Positions 17,167 through 25,392 of a DNA stretch of 64,000 nt are shown here, in pieces (within the stretch, counting starts at the first letter, position 1; every line of letters begins with the position of its first letter). Source of the stretch: Beduini massiliensis (GTDB lineage: Bacteria; Bacillota_I; Bacilli_A; Erysipelotrichales; Coprobacillaceae); the NCBI RefSeq assembly GCF_000829905.1, contig NZ_CDPP01000006.1, forward strand, positions 248,001 to 312,000, read 5' to 3'. Below the pieces are notes generated by a model, which had not been told where the DNA came from, did no database searches, and was given only the letters and a program-made list of their open reading frames with translations. The position numbers and the translations under genes are program-made.

Positions 17167-17750
17167 AAATAAAGCGTTTCTTCATCTTATTTGGACTTTT
17201 CATTTTAATTACTATTCCTAATTATTTGATTTATCGAAAGGTTATTTTTTCCTATCTAAGTCAGGTTCGTTCATTTTATACAATTCGCTTCACTAATACT
17301 CCCCTGTTTATAATCAGTTATCTCATTTTAAGTGGACTTTATTTTGTGACTGTTTTCTATCAATTATACAATAAAAAAGTACATAAACATTTCGTCACCA
17401 TATCACTTTTCATCTATTTCTTACTCTTAATTTTTATCTTATTTTTTAAAAGTGTCGGCATTCGGGGTTATGAATGGAATATCTTTAAATTACTTGAATA
17501 TCTGCGTTATGATACCATCGCTGCCTTAATTAATATTTCCTTATTTATTCCGCTGGGTGTATTCATTAAAAAATTAAATATTAAAACGCTCTTTCTTTTA
17601 ATTTGTATGTTGTTTGGAGTGGAAACCATTCAATATATTTTCTCACTGGGAATTTTTGATATCCTCGATATTCTTTTTAACTTTATCGGTTTGCTTCTGG
17701 GATATCAATTAAGACGTTTTTTAAAATCACAGAATATCGTTATTGAATAA
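17163..17750 (+). CDS. VanZ-like membrane protein
   Basis: 195 residues with about five membrane helices. The VanZ core is in the second half: NISLFIPLGVFIKKL, then GVETIQYIF and a final helix after DILDILFNFIGLLLGY. VanZ of the enterococcal vancomycin cluster gives low-level teicoplanin resistance; most relatives have no known role. It overlaps the YqeK gene by four bases, so the two form an operon. A long imperfect hairpin follows the stop codon. Confidence 0.82.
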   Translation: MKIKRFFILFGLFILITIPNYLIYRKVIFSYLSQVRSFYTIRFTNTPLFIISYLILSGLYFVTVFYQLYNKKVHKHFVTISLFIYFLLLIFILFFKSVGIRGYEWNIFKLLEYLRYDTIAALINISLFIPLGVFIKKLNIKTLFLLICMLFGVETIQYIFSLGIFDILDILFNFIGLLLGYQLRRFLKSQNIVIE

Positions 17751-17828
17751 AAAAATCATCGATCAAATAGTCACCTCCTAAAGTCAGTCTAACTTTAGAG
17801 AGGGTACGATATAAGTTCGATGATTTTT
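17751..17828. terminator. Nested inverted repeat between vanZ and cutC (bidirectional terminator)
   Basis: Outer arms are a perfect 12-bp repeat, AAAAATCATCGA (17751-17762) and TCGATGATTTTT (17817-17828), suited to end transcripts from both sides. Inside lies a second hairpin (17774-17784 with 17792-17803, one A bulge). The inner segment read on the minus strand contains a perfect Shine-Dalgarno AGGAGGTGA. Confidence 0.65.
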
Positions 17829-17835
17829 ATATACT

Positions 17836-18582
17836 TTATTGGTTTACTGTTTCCACGATCTTCTTTACTAATTCCAATGACACTACATCATAGTCATTAT
17901 GATGGGCTTCGTCAGCATACGCATAGGTAACTCCGTTTGCTGTGGTGGTCGGATCATTCAGCCAATCTTTACATGAACTATGTACCTGATGAATACCAGT
18001 ATACGCTATCATTTCATTGGCATTTGCAGCGTTGATACCACTTCCGGCTAAGATTTCAATACGTCCGTTAAAACGTTCCTGCAATTGCTTGATCATTTCT
18101 TTTCCATCCATTGCTTTTGCTTCAAGTCCACTGGTTAAAACACGATCAACACCTAAAGAAATCAAAGTCTCCATCGTTGCAAAAGGATCTTTCACACAGT
18201 CAAACGCACGGTGAAAAACTGCTGTGCCATTATATTTTTTTATAATGGCGATGATCTGTCGGTTACGTTCAATATCGACTTCCCCTTGAGCATTTAATAT
18301 TCCAAATGCCAAGCCATCGGCATGATGCTGCATCAATAATTCAGCGTCCGACAACATTACTTTGAAATCTTCATCATTATAATGAAAACCTGCCCCTCGA
18401 GGTCTTACCATACAGATAACATTGAGATCAAACTCTTCTTTCACTAATTTTAAACTCGCTAATGAAGGGGTTAATCCTCCTAAGTGCAATGCACTGTTTA
18501 ATTCTATTCTTTTTGCTCCGCCCAATGCTGCCATTTTAGCGTCATAATAACTGCCACAGCAAATCTCAACGATCTTTTCCAT
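17836..18582 (-). CDS. cutC: CutC family protein (copper homeostasis protein CutC)
   Basis: 248 residues from ATG 18582 (MEKIVEICCGSYYDA), which is preceded by AAAGGA and lies one base after the stop of the peptidase gene; the ATG eight codons earlier lacks a ribosome site. TIM-barrel CutC signatures are complete: RIELNSALHLGGLTPS, MVRPRGAGF, FGILNAQG, FHRAFD, LTSGLEAKAMDG, EILAGSGINAAN and HSSCK. CutC was linked to copper tolerance in E. coli, but its true reaction is unsettled. It is the last gene of a three-gene minus-strand operon with a peptidase and an Ntn-hydrolase. Confidence 0.93.
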   Translation of the reverse strand: MEKIVEICCGSYYDAKMAALGGAKRIELNSALHLGGLTPSLASLKLVKEEFDLNVICMVRPRGAGFHYNDEDFKVMLSDAELLMQHHADGLAFGILNAQGEVDIERNRQIIAIIKKYNGTAVFHRAFDCVKDPFATMETLISLGVDRVLTSGLEAKAMDGKEMIKQLQERFNGRIEILAGSGINAANANEMIAYTGIHQVHSSCKDWLNDPTTTANGVTYAYADEAHHNDYDVVSLELVKKIVETVNQ

Positions 18583-18583
18583 C

Positions 18584-19699
18584 TTATTCTTTTCCTTTCT
18601 TGGCATTTAGATAATAGAAACTTAATGCATATATTTTTGCATTAGTGATGATATCCTCAACTTTCATCCACTCATTCGGCAGATGAGCGATGCCTTTTTG
18701 TCCGGGGAAACTTGGTCCAAAAGGAACAATATTCGGCATTAGTTTCGCATATGTTCCGCCGGTTGTCGTGACCGGTGTTCCATCTTTTTGGGTCACTTCT
18801 TCATAAGCTTTCTGCAATGAACGGACTAAAAAACTGTCTTTTTCAAATCGAACCGGTCTGTAATGTTTTGTACATTCACATTCAAATGGACATGTTTCTT
18901 TGATTTTATCCATCAAAATTTCCAAAGTGACTCCGGCTGGATAGCTTAAAGTAAAATCAAAATAAAGATATTGTTGATCACTATCCAAATGATAACCTCT
19001 CATTTCCAACATGCCAAATTCCTGATCTCTAAAATCTATGCCCAATGTTTCACCATTGTTTTTAGCGTTCATAAAATAAGTATTCAGATAATCAAAGAAC
19101 TGCTGATGCTGGTTATGTGGTGCTGTAATGTGAATAACGGCACGTCCGCGTTCTCCATAAACAACAGGATATTTGCAGTCCGGTGTAAACCCCATTATCG
19201 GTGGCTTTTCTTTTGTAAGATAATATTCTAAATCTTTAAAACCGGTCTCTTCATCACAGCCAAAGATGATACGGACTTCTTTTTCCATTTCAATCCCCAG
19301 TTCTTTTAAAGCATACAACGCATACAAACAACTAAGAATCGGTCCTTTGTTGTCTAAGACACCACGTCCGTAAATAAAGCCATCTTCTTCAAAAGCACTA
19401 AAGGGCGGATGCTTCCAACCGGTTCCCACAGGTACTACATCTAAATGTCCGATAGCACATAAGTAGTCATCACTTTTTCCCCAAGAAGCATAACCGATCT
19501 GATGATCCATGTTCGTAATATCGAAGCCTAGTTCCTGACTGATAGACAAAGCTTCCAGTAATGCTTTTTTTACTCCCTCACCAAAAGGGGCATCTATCTT
19601 GGCCGGCTGTTCGACACTGTCAATCTGAACCATTCTTTTGATATCGTGAATGAGACGCTCTTGCAGTTGATCGATTTTATTTAATATTTGTTTTTTCAT
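18584..19699 (-). CDS. M20 family dipeptidase (PepV/Sapep-like)
   Basis: 371 residues. Zinc ligands are visible: His and Asp in AIGHLDVVPVG, a bridging Asp in YGRGVLDNKGP, and the Glu pair in FGCDEETGF. The lid domain (about 180-290) separates the two halves of the catalytic domain. TPVTTTGGTYAKLMPN near the C-terminus matches the Sapep/PepV branch, which cleaves dipeptides with broad range in the cytosol. It is shorter than PepV (about 470 residues), with the lid reduced. It sits one base before cutC and one base after the Ntn-hydrolase, so the three are a tight operon. Confidence 0.88.
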   Translation of the reverse strand: MKKQILNKIDQLQERLIHDIKRMVQIDSVEQPAKIDAPFGEGVKKALLEALSISQELGFDITNMDHQIGYASWGKSDDYLCAIGHLDVVPVGTGWKHPPFSAFEEDGFIYGRGVLDNKGPILSCLYALYALKELGIEMEKEVRIIFGCDEETGFKDLEYYLTKEKPPIMGFTPDCKYPVVYGERGRAVIHITAPHNQHQQFFDYLNTYFMNAKNNGETLGIDFRDQEFGMLEMRGYHLDSDQQYLYFDFTLSYPAGVTLEILMDKIKETCPFECECTKHYRPVRFEKDSFLVRSLQKAYEEVTQKDGTPVTTTGGTYAKLMPNIVPFGPSFPGQKGIAHLPNEWMKVEDIITNAKIYALSFYYLNAKKGKE

Positions 19700-19700
19700 A

Positions 19701-20651
19701 TTATTCCTCTAAAGGTGCCATTCTGGTACGCATATAATTATCCAGCCATTCCTGACTGGCAACTTCATGAATACAATGTCCGTCTACATTTTTAGTCAGA
19801 TAAACTGTCGGTGCTTCTTTTTGGGTGGCTACTGCAAATGAGAATCCCTCAATATTGGTCGCAACACCCCATTCACCTTGGTTATTCATTGCGATCACAG
19901 AAAGATCTCCTGCCTCACCACGACGTTTTGTCAATTCTGCATGCAAGTGGTTAACGGCTGTTTCACAAGCTAATTGCGGATGCATGCCCTCTTTCATTAA
20001 GCGTACGATTTCATAAGAAATACATCCTTTCATCAAATCTTCACCTAATCCGGTAGCACTCGCTCCGCCAACTTCAGAATCCGCATAAAAACCGGATCCG
20101 GCAATTGGTGAATCGCCGACACGTCCTTTTTTCTTCATAAAAAGTCCGCTGGTAGAAGTTGCCGCTGTCATTTTTCCGCTTTGATCCAAACACACCATTC
20201 CAACTGTATCATGTCCTGAATAAGGTTTGATTTCCTGACTTAATTCTTTGACACGTTTACGATAATGAATCTTCGCGCGATCCGTTAACATATTTTTACG
20301 TTCAAAGCCTTCTTTATGAGCAAACTTTTCTGCTCCCTCGGCTACTAAGACATTGTTTACCTTTTCTTTTGCTAAACGTTTTGCGATTGAAACAGGATTG
20401 GCAAAATCTTTAATCGCCGCTACAGCTCCGATGCTTAATGTATTCCCGTCCATAAAAGCCGCATCTAATTCTACTTCCATCTCTTCATTAGGCAGTCCGC
20501 CATACCCTACTGATTTATAATAGGGAAAGTCCTCTACTTCTCGAATAGCTGTTTCAATAGCGTTTCCGGCATCTCCACCGCTTTCTAATTCTTCTTTTGC
20601 TTTGGTAATGCCTTCAACTGCCATTCGCCATGTTGCAATAATACCCCACAT
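19701..20651 (-). CDS. N4-(beta-N-acetylglucosaminyl)-L-asparaginase-like Ntn hydrolase
   Basis: 316 residues from the ATG at 20651 (MWGIIATWRM), preceded by AAAGGAGGA with 8-base spacing; an ATG 11 codons upstream lies before the ribosome site. The family cuts itself at a Thr to make alpha and beta chains: HDTVGMVCLDQSGKMTAATSTSG holds the catalytic Thr, and VGDSPIAGSGFYAD the substrate loop. Relatives remove the GlcNAc-Asn link of N-glycoproteins or degrade isoaspartyl peptides. No signal peptide is present, so the substrate must be inside the cell. Together with the dipeptidase this suggests use of peptide or glycoasparagine scraps. Confidence 0.88.
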   Translation of the reverse strand: MWGIIATWRMAVEGITKAKEELESGGDAGNAIETAIREVEDFPYYKSVGYGGLPNEEMEVELDAAFMDGNTLSIGAVAAIKDFANPVSIAKRLAKEKVNNVLVAEGAEKFAHKEGFERKNMLTDRAKIHYRKRVKELSQEIKPYSGHDTVGMVCLDQSGKMTAATSTSGLFMKKKGRVGDSPIAGSGFYADSEVGGASATGLGEDLMKGCISYEIVRLMKEGMHPQLACETAVNHLHAELTKRRGEAGDLSVIAMNNQGEWGVATNIEGFSFAVATQKEAPTVYLTKNVDGHCIHEVASQEWLDNYMRTRMAPLEE

Positions 20652-20753
20652 ATCTATATCCTCCTTTAATCCGGGTTTTCCCACTATAAGTAGTATAACT
20701 TTTTGAATAAATATTGTCTATTCCTTACACGAAATTTACATGATTTTCAACCA

Positions 20754-20786
20754 TAAAAAAATAGGCAGAAGATACGATCAGCCTAC
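20754..20786 (-). terminator. Probable terminator of ktrBA
   Basis: Minus-strand GTAGGC/TAGGC arm (20781-20785) pairs with GCCTA (20762-20766), followed by a T-run (A-run 20755-20760). The stem is short, so moderate confidence. Confidence 0.5.
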
Positions 20787-20792
20787 TTTCTT

Positions 20793-21455
20793 TCAATACC
20801 CCAAATAAGTTTCAAAACGTTTAATATCACTCTTTTTGCCAACCACGTATAATTTATCACCGGTTTGAAAAACGTAATCCGGTGTAAATTCAACGGTTGT
20901 TTCATGATCATGACGGACAGCGATAATATTCAAATGATACTGCTGTCTTAATGATGCTTCCAAAATCTTTTTCCCGATTAAGATTTCTGTTACGATCACC
21001 TCAAAAATAGCGATGTTTTCATCCAATTCAATAAAATCCGATAATGTCGAATACAGCAAACGATTGGCTAAACGGCATGCCATATCTTTTTCAGGATAAA
21101 CCACTTCTGCTCCGATCTTTTTTAAGACAAAGCCTTGGTCCTCACTGATGGCTTTGGCGATGACTCGTGGAACTCCCATCGAAATGACATTCAATGTGAC
21201 TAAGATGCTTTTATCAATTTGCTGACCAATGCAGACAATCACTGTCTGACAGTTTTGAATCCCCGCTTCAATCAAGCTTTCTTTCGTTAAATGCTCAACG
21301 ACCAAAGCTTCTTCCACAACATCACGAATATCTTTTATTTTAGATTCATTATTATCGATCACGAGAACTTCTTTTTTATTATTGGCAAGTGCCAGAGCTA
21401 ATGCCATGCCAAAGCGGCCTAAGCCTATGATTCCATATTCAATTGTTTGTTTCAT
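20793..21455 (-). CDS. ktrA: Potassium uptake regulatory subunit, KtrA/TrkA type
   Basis: 220 residues from the ATG at 21455, which has AGGTGG 8 bases upstream; a GTG four codons earlier has no good ribosome site. An RCK domain with Rossmann motif GLGRFGMALALALA (residues about 8-21) binds nucleotides; a second RCK_C domain (about 135-215) ends in GDKLYVVGKKSDIKRF. KtrA forms a cytosolic octameric ring that gates KtrB in response to ATP/ADP, NAD(H) or cyclic di-AMP. The gene follows ktrB directly. A KdpDE-like two-component system is divergently encoded next door. Confidence 0.92.
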   Translation of the reverse strand: MKQTIEYGIIGLGRFGMALALALANNKKEVLVIDNNESKIKDIRDVVEEALVVEHLTKESLIEAGIQNCQTVIVCIGQQIDKSILVTLNVISMGVPRVIAKAISEDQGFVLKKIGAEVVYPEKDMACRLANRLLYSTLSDFIELDENIAIFEVIVTEILIGKKILEASLRQQYHLNIIAVRHDHETTVEFTPDYVFQTGDKLYVVGKKSDIKRFETYLGY

Positions 21456-21467
21456 ACTCTTTTCCAC

Positions 21468-22760
21468 CTATCCTATAGTAATTGTCTCTTTTGAATAATG
21501 CACTCCGGATTTTTCATTGAATGACCAAAGTGATGCGATTGTCAGTGGTCCTAAACGACCAATAAACATAGTAAGAATGATCAGTAATTTACTGATGACA
21601 TGTAGATGCGTTGTAATGCCGGCAGATAATCCCACTGTCCCAAAGGCACTTGTTACTTCAGTCAATATATGGATAAAAGAAAATTCCGGCTGTAAGATTG
21701 TAATACTGAGCGTCACAAATACAACGACCAATAATCCTAAGAGCAGAATGATATTTGCCTTTGTAATCGTATCCTGACTGATTTCACGTTTAAAAGTACT
21801 GCAATTTTTATTTTTAGCGATGCTTACTACATGTTTAAATAAAATATAGGCTGTCGTCGTCTTGATTCCACCCCCGGTAGATCCCGGAGAAGCCCCGACA
21901 AACATCAAAATAATTAATATAAATAGTGTCGCATTTGAAAACTGTCCTAATGGAAATGTACTAAAACCAGCCGTTCTGGCAGATGTTGAGTTAAAGAAAG
22001 CCCCCAGCCAAGTTATGTTTTCGGTACACTTAATGCCAATCGTTCCGACTATTAATAAGAATACCGAAGTCACAATAACCACTTTTGAATGCAGAGTTAG
22101 CTTTTTAAATGAACGTTTTTTCATAATATCTAAAATAACCAAGAAGCCTAATCCGCCAAAGATGATGAGACCGCAAGTAGTCAAATTCAATAATACATTG
22201 TTTTGATAAGGAATCAAATTTTGTAATCCGCCTAATATATCAAACCCTGAGTTATTGAATGCAGCGATGGAATGAAAGATGCTGATCCATACCGCTTGAA
22301 TAAATGGATAATCTTTTGAAAAAGTAATAAAGCTTAAAAAGGCCCCGATGCTTTCAAAAGTCAACGTCATCAGCAGAATTGCTTTTACTAACTTCACGAT
22401 TCCGCCTAAAGAATCCAAATTCATTGCCTCCCTGACTAAGATTCGGCTTTTGATGCCTACCTTTTTACCGGCTAAAATAATGAAGCCTACACCAATACTG
22501 GTTACACCTAATCCTCCGATCTGAATCAACGCGGCAACAACGATTTGTCCGAATAAATTGAATGTATCTGCTGTATCCACTGCAATTAAGCCGGTGACAC
22601 AGACCGCACTCGTTGAAGTAAACAAAGCATCGATCAAAGAAACATGAACCCCTTCATTCGCACTGATCGGCAGCCATAATAAAAAAGCCCCCAACAAAAT
22701 AACAGCGGCAAATCCCAAAGAGATGATTCGTCCCGGTCCGAGTTTTTTAAAGATACGCAT
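21468..22760 (-). CDS. ktrB: Potassium uptake membrane subunit, KtrB/TrkH type
   Basis: 430 residues from ATG 22760 (GGGAG 8 bases upstream); a GTG three codons earlier is too close to that site. It has the four-fold M1-P-M2 layout of the SKT superfamily: P-loop filters include STSAVCVTGL, HSIAAFNNSGFD, NSTSARTAGF and SAFGTVGLS, each with the key glycine. It conducts K+ (often with Na+) into the cell when KtrA is bound. It forms an operon with ktrA. A candidate promoter (TTGAGT, 17 bp, TACACT, at 22783-22811) and a direct repeat at 22825-22842 lie upstream. Confidence 0.93.
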   Translation of the reverse strand: MRIFKKLGPGRIISLGFAAVILLGAFLLWLPISANEGVHVSLIDALFTSTSAVCVTGLIAVDTADTFNLFGQIVVAALIQIGGLGVTSIGVGFIILAGKKVGIKSRILVREAMNLDSLGGIVKLVKAILLMTLTFESIGAFLSFITFSKDYPFIQAVWISIFHSIAAFNNSGFDILGGLQNLIPYQNNVLLNLTTCGLIIFGGLGFLVILDIMKKRSFKKLTLHSKVVIVTSVFLLIVGTIGIKCTENITWLGAFFNSTSARTAGFSTFPLGQFSNATLFILIILMFVGASPGSTGGGIKTTTAYILFKHVVSIAKNKNCSTFKREISQDTITKANIILLLGLLVVVFVTLSITILQPEFSFIHILTEVTSAFGTVGLSAGITTHLHVISKLLIILTMFIGRLGPLTIASLWSFNEKSGVHYSKETITIG

Positions 22761-22782
22761 TTTTCTCACTCCCTACGCTAAC

Positions 22783-22842
22783 AGTGTATTCCCAAATAAT
22801 TTTCAACTCAACAAAATCTACTTTATCTTAACGACATCTTAA
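22783..22842 (-). promoter_or_regulatory. ktrB promoter with upstream direct repeat (response-regulator site)
   Basis: Minus strand -35 TTGAGT (22806-22811), 17-bp spacer, -10 TACACT (22783-22788). Fourteen bases upstream lies ATCTTAA-CGAC-ATCTTAA (22825-22842, plus strand), a direct repeat with 11-bp period, the usual form of an OmpR/KdpE-type binding site. The divergent KdpE-like gene is the natural candidate. Confidence 0.55.
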
Positions 22843-22864
22843 TCCTTATTCACACGATTTGCTT

Positions 22865-22892
22865 TTGCTTAATCGATGTAAATGTATATAAT
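22865..22892 (+). promoter_or_regulatory. Promoter of the KdpD-like sensor operon
   Basis: -35 TTGCTT (22865-22870), 16-bp spacer, -10 TATAAT (22887-22892). The predicted leader is only about 10 bases long before ATG 22909. Confidence 0.7.
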
Positions 22893-22908
22893 GAGAATAG
22901 GTGATAAA

Positions 22909-24348
22909 ATGAATAAATCAAAAGATCTGCTGATCACGATTTTAGCGATGGGATGTGCAACACTCATTGCTTGGCTGTTTACTCTCTTTACCAATAATCC
23001 GGCCAATACTTCTATTTCTTATATATTTTTTATCGTGCTCATTTCACGTTATACCTCTGGTTATCGTTGGGGTGTTATCGCTTCAATATTTTCTGTTTTT
23101 GCGATTAATTTTCTTTTTACGTACCCCTATTTTAAAATCAACTTTACTTTATCCGGCTATCCTTTAACGTTCATTGGACTTTTACTGATCTCTATTTTTT
23201 GCAGTGCCATCACAGCACATGCCAAAGAACAGACACGTATTGCCAATGAACGAGAAATGATGATGATGCGTTTAAACGATTTCAATCGTTCTTTATTGAT
23301 TGCTAAAGACAGTGATCAGACTATCGACATTACTTTGGCATATATTCATACCTTACTGCATCGTGACTGCCTCATCTACTTTGAATACGAAGATATAAAA
23401 AAACAGATATCCACTTGTGACCCGGCCTGTTTTGAAGAATTCTCCGTCAAAACCAGCATAGCGCATGTTTTAAAGGAACAGACCATCTTTAGAGATCATG
23501 GCTACACATATTTGCCATTAGACCAACTCGGGGTTGTCGGAATCAAGGATTTAACCAGTGATACTTCTTTAACTTATCTTTCCTTGATTGTTCAGCAGTC
23601 TGCTATGAACTTAGAAAAGCAAGTCCTTCAAGATACACATCATCGTTTAAGTGTGGAAACGGAAAAAGAAAAGATGAGAGCCAATCTATTACGTGCCATT
23701 TCTCATGATCTGCGAACCCCTTTAACGAATATGATTGGGGCAAGTGCCACATATATTGAAGCGAAGGAACATTTAAGTCAGGAAGAACGTGATCGCTTAG
23801 TCGCAAGTATCCACGAAGATTCTAACTGGCTTTTGCACATGGTAGAAAATCTTTTATCCGTGACCCGCATTCGCCAAGAAGAAACAAAGGTCACTAAAAC
23901 GGCGGAAGCAGTAGAAGAAATTGCTGCCGAGTCGATCACGCGTATCAAAAAACGTTATCCTGAAACAAAAATTAAAGTCACCGTTCCCGATGAATATTTA
24001 TTGGTACCGATGGACGCTACGTTGATCGAACAGGTTATTATTAATCTAATCGAGAATGCCATCAAATATGCCAAATCAGTCCAGCCAATCGAACTTGTTG
24101 TCACAAAAACGAAGACTCACGCTTTTTTCAATATTATCGATTATGGGGTGGGATTTGACACTGAAGACATGGAAACAATCTTTGATTCTTATCGCAGTAA
24201 TGATACTTCTAAAGGAATGGGCATTGGACTTTCTATTTGCAAAACGATTATTCTTGCCCATGATGGAGACATATTTGCGAAAAAAAATCCGCTGGGAACA
24301 CAGTTCACTTTCTTATTACCGTTAGGAGGTCAATCTTATGAAAGCTAA
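22909..24348 (+). CDS. KdpD-like sensor histidine kinase lacking the N-terminal KdpD/Usp domains
   Basis: 479 residues from ATG 22909, which has AGGTGAT upstream. Four closely spaced membrane helices at about residues 7-105 form the DUF4118 domain of KdpD. A GAF-like stretch follows (about 130-235). The kinase core has His266 in RAISHDLRTPLTN, N-box NLIENAIKYA, and G-boxes DYGVGF and GMGIGLSI. Full KdpD is about 900 residues, with an ATP-binding and universal-stress-like front; here that front is missing, as in several Firmicutes. No kdpFABC is present; ktrBA is the neighbour, so it probably senses potassium or turgor and controls ktr. The response regulator gene overlaps by 11 bases. Confidence 0.88.
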   Translation: MNKSKDLLITILAMGCATLIAWLFTLFTNNPANTSISYIFFIVLISRYTSGYRWGVIASIFSVFAINFLFTYPYFKINFTLSGYPLTFIGLLLISIFCSAITAHAKEQTRIANEREMMMMRLNDFNRSLLIAKDSDQTIDITLAYIHTLLHRDCLIYFEYEDIKKQISTCDPACFEEFSVKTSIAHVLKEQTIFRDHGYTYLPLDQLGVVGIKDLTSDTSLTYLSLIVQQSAMNLEKQVLQDTHHRLSVETEKEKMRANLLRAISHDLRTPLTNMIGASATYIEAKEHLSQEERDRLVASIHEDSNWLLHMVENLLSVTRIRQEETKVTKTAEAVEEIAAESITRIKKRYPETKIKVTVPDEYLLVPMDATLIEQVIINLIENAIKYAKSVQPIELVVTKTKTHAFFNIIDYGVGFDTEDMETIFDSYRSNDTSKGMGIGLSICKTIILAHDGDIFAKKNPLGTQFTFLLPLGGQSYES

Positions 24349-25018
24349 AATTATGATCATTGAAGATGAAATCAATATATGCAACTTTGTATCGACTACT
24401 TTACAGGCACATCACTATGATACCTGTAAATTTCTAAAAGGAAAAAAAGCATTAGATTACCTTCAATCCAATACGATCGACTTAATTTTATTAGATTTAG
24501 GGCTTCCGGATATGGATGGCATCGATATTTTAAAATACGTTAAAGACCATACGACCATCCCCATCATTATTATTTCTGCACGTACCGATGAAAAACAGAA
24601 AGTAGAAGCACTGGATCTCGGTGCAGACGACTATATTACAAAACCTTTTGGAACAGAGGAATTGTTAGCGAGAATCCGCACTACTTTTCGTCATTTTGAT
24701 CATCTTAATCCATCGCATTATCATTATAAAGATTTGCTGATTGATTTTGACAAACGTCGTATTACACTTGCCAATGAGGATATTCATCTTACTCAAATTG
24801 AGTACAAACTGGTCTCTTTACTCGCAAAAAATGCCGGTAAAGTATTGACATATGATTTCATTATCAAACAAATCTGGGGTCCTTATGCTCCTGATGATAA
24901 TCAAATTCTTCGCGTCAACATGGCAAACATTCGTCGCAAATTAGAATCAAACCCGGCAGATCCGCAATATATTTTTACAGAGGTCGGTGTGGGCTATCGG
25001 ATGGCGGAACCGCAGTAA
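24338..25018 (+). CDS. KdpE-like response regulator, OmpR family
   Basis: 226 residues. The receiver domain (1-120) has the acidic pair IEDEINI, phospho-Asp in LILLDLGLPDMDG, the conserved Thr/Ser in IIISARTDE and Lys in ADDYITKPFG. The winged-helix DNA-binding domain (about 130-223) has ITLANEDIHLTQIEYKLVSLLAKNAGKVLTYDFI in outline and ends in GVGYRMAEP. It acts as a phosphorylated dimer on direct repeats. It overlaps the sensor gene by 11 bases. Likely targets are its own operon and ktrBA. The ADDYITKPF and EYKLV motifs place it in the KdpE subgroup. Confidence 0.9.
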   Translation: MKAKIMIIEDEINICNFVSTTLQAHHYDTCKFLKGKKALDYLQSNTIDLILLDLGLPDMDGIDILKYVKDHTTIPIIIISARTDEKQKVEALDLGADDYITKPFGTEELLARIRTTFRHFDHLNPSHYHYKDLLIDFDKRRITLANEDIHLTQIEYKLVSLLAKNAGKVLTYDFIIKQIWGPYAPDDNQILRVNMANIRRKLESNPADPQYIFTEVGVGYRMAEPQ

Positions 25019-25122
25019 ATATCTAATTTAATTTATGCCAAAAGATTGTGACATTTTTCTACATTGATTTTTAATCCTCTTTCTTTTATGCTTATAATAG
25101 AATAAATAATAGGAGGCAAGGT

Positions 25123-25191
25123 ATGGAAAATAAATATGTACGTCTTCTTGTATTGGTCGTGGGAGTATTACTTCTTAGTGGCTTTATGTAA
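25123..25191 (+). CDS. Candidate 22-residue single-helix membrane peptide
   Basis: An ATG at 25123 follows a perfect AGGAGG seven bases upstream and a TATAAT box (25092-25097). The frame is MENKYVRLLVLVVG followed by a hydrophobic run to Met22 and TAA. Positive residues sit before one hydrophobic segment of 15-16 residues, as in KdpF-like or other small regulatory membrane peptides. A very strong terminator begins 19 bases after the stop. The gene lies 104 bp after the KdpE-like gene. Its strong start, own terminator and position support a real gene; the small size means coding is not proven. KdpF-like is only an analogy. Confidence 0.6.
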   Translation: MENKYVRLLVLVVGVLLLSGFM

Positions 25192-25209
25192 AAAGAACTC
25201 CCTTAAAAA

Positions 25210-25254
25210 GATGCTAGGTTAAATTTGGGCTAATTTAACTTAGCATCTTTTTTT
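25210..25254 (+). terminator. Strong intrinsic terminator after the micropeptide
   Basis: 16-bp stem 25210-25225 with 25232-25247 (one G-T wobble), loop 25226-25231, then seven T. Confidence 0.95.
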
Positions 25255-25347
25255 ACAGTATAATTATCATTTGCACAGCAAAAATTCTGATCAGCTTGAA
25301 TTTAGACATCGGCATGAAATATTTCTATTTTATCCCTTCTCCATAAT

Positions 25348-25374
25348 AAAAAAAGTCATAGGTTTCCCTACAAC
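25348..25374 (-). terminator. Intrinsic terminator of the CNNM/CorC gene
   Basis: On the minus strand GTTGTAGG-GAAA-CCTATGAC (25374-25355) forms an 8-pair stem with a GNRA loop and two wobbles, then seven T (A-run 25348-25354). Confidence 0.8.
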
Positions 25375-25392
25375 TCATCTAGTCACTATTGA

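Noticed and set aside
21468-25018. A kdp potassium ATPase operon
   Set aside because: Only the two-component genes resemble Kdp; the transporter genes are of Ktr/Trk type and no kdpA, kdpB or kdpC is present.
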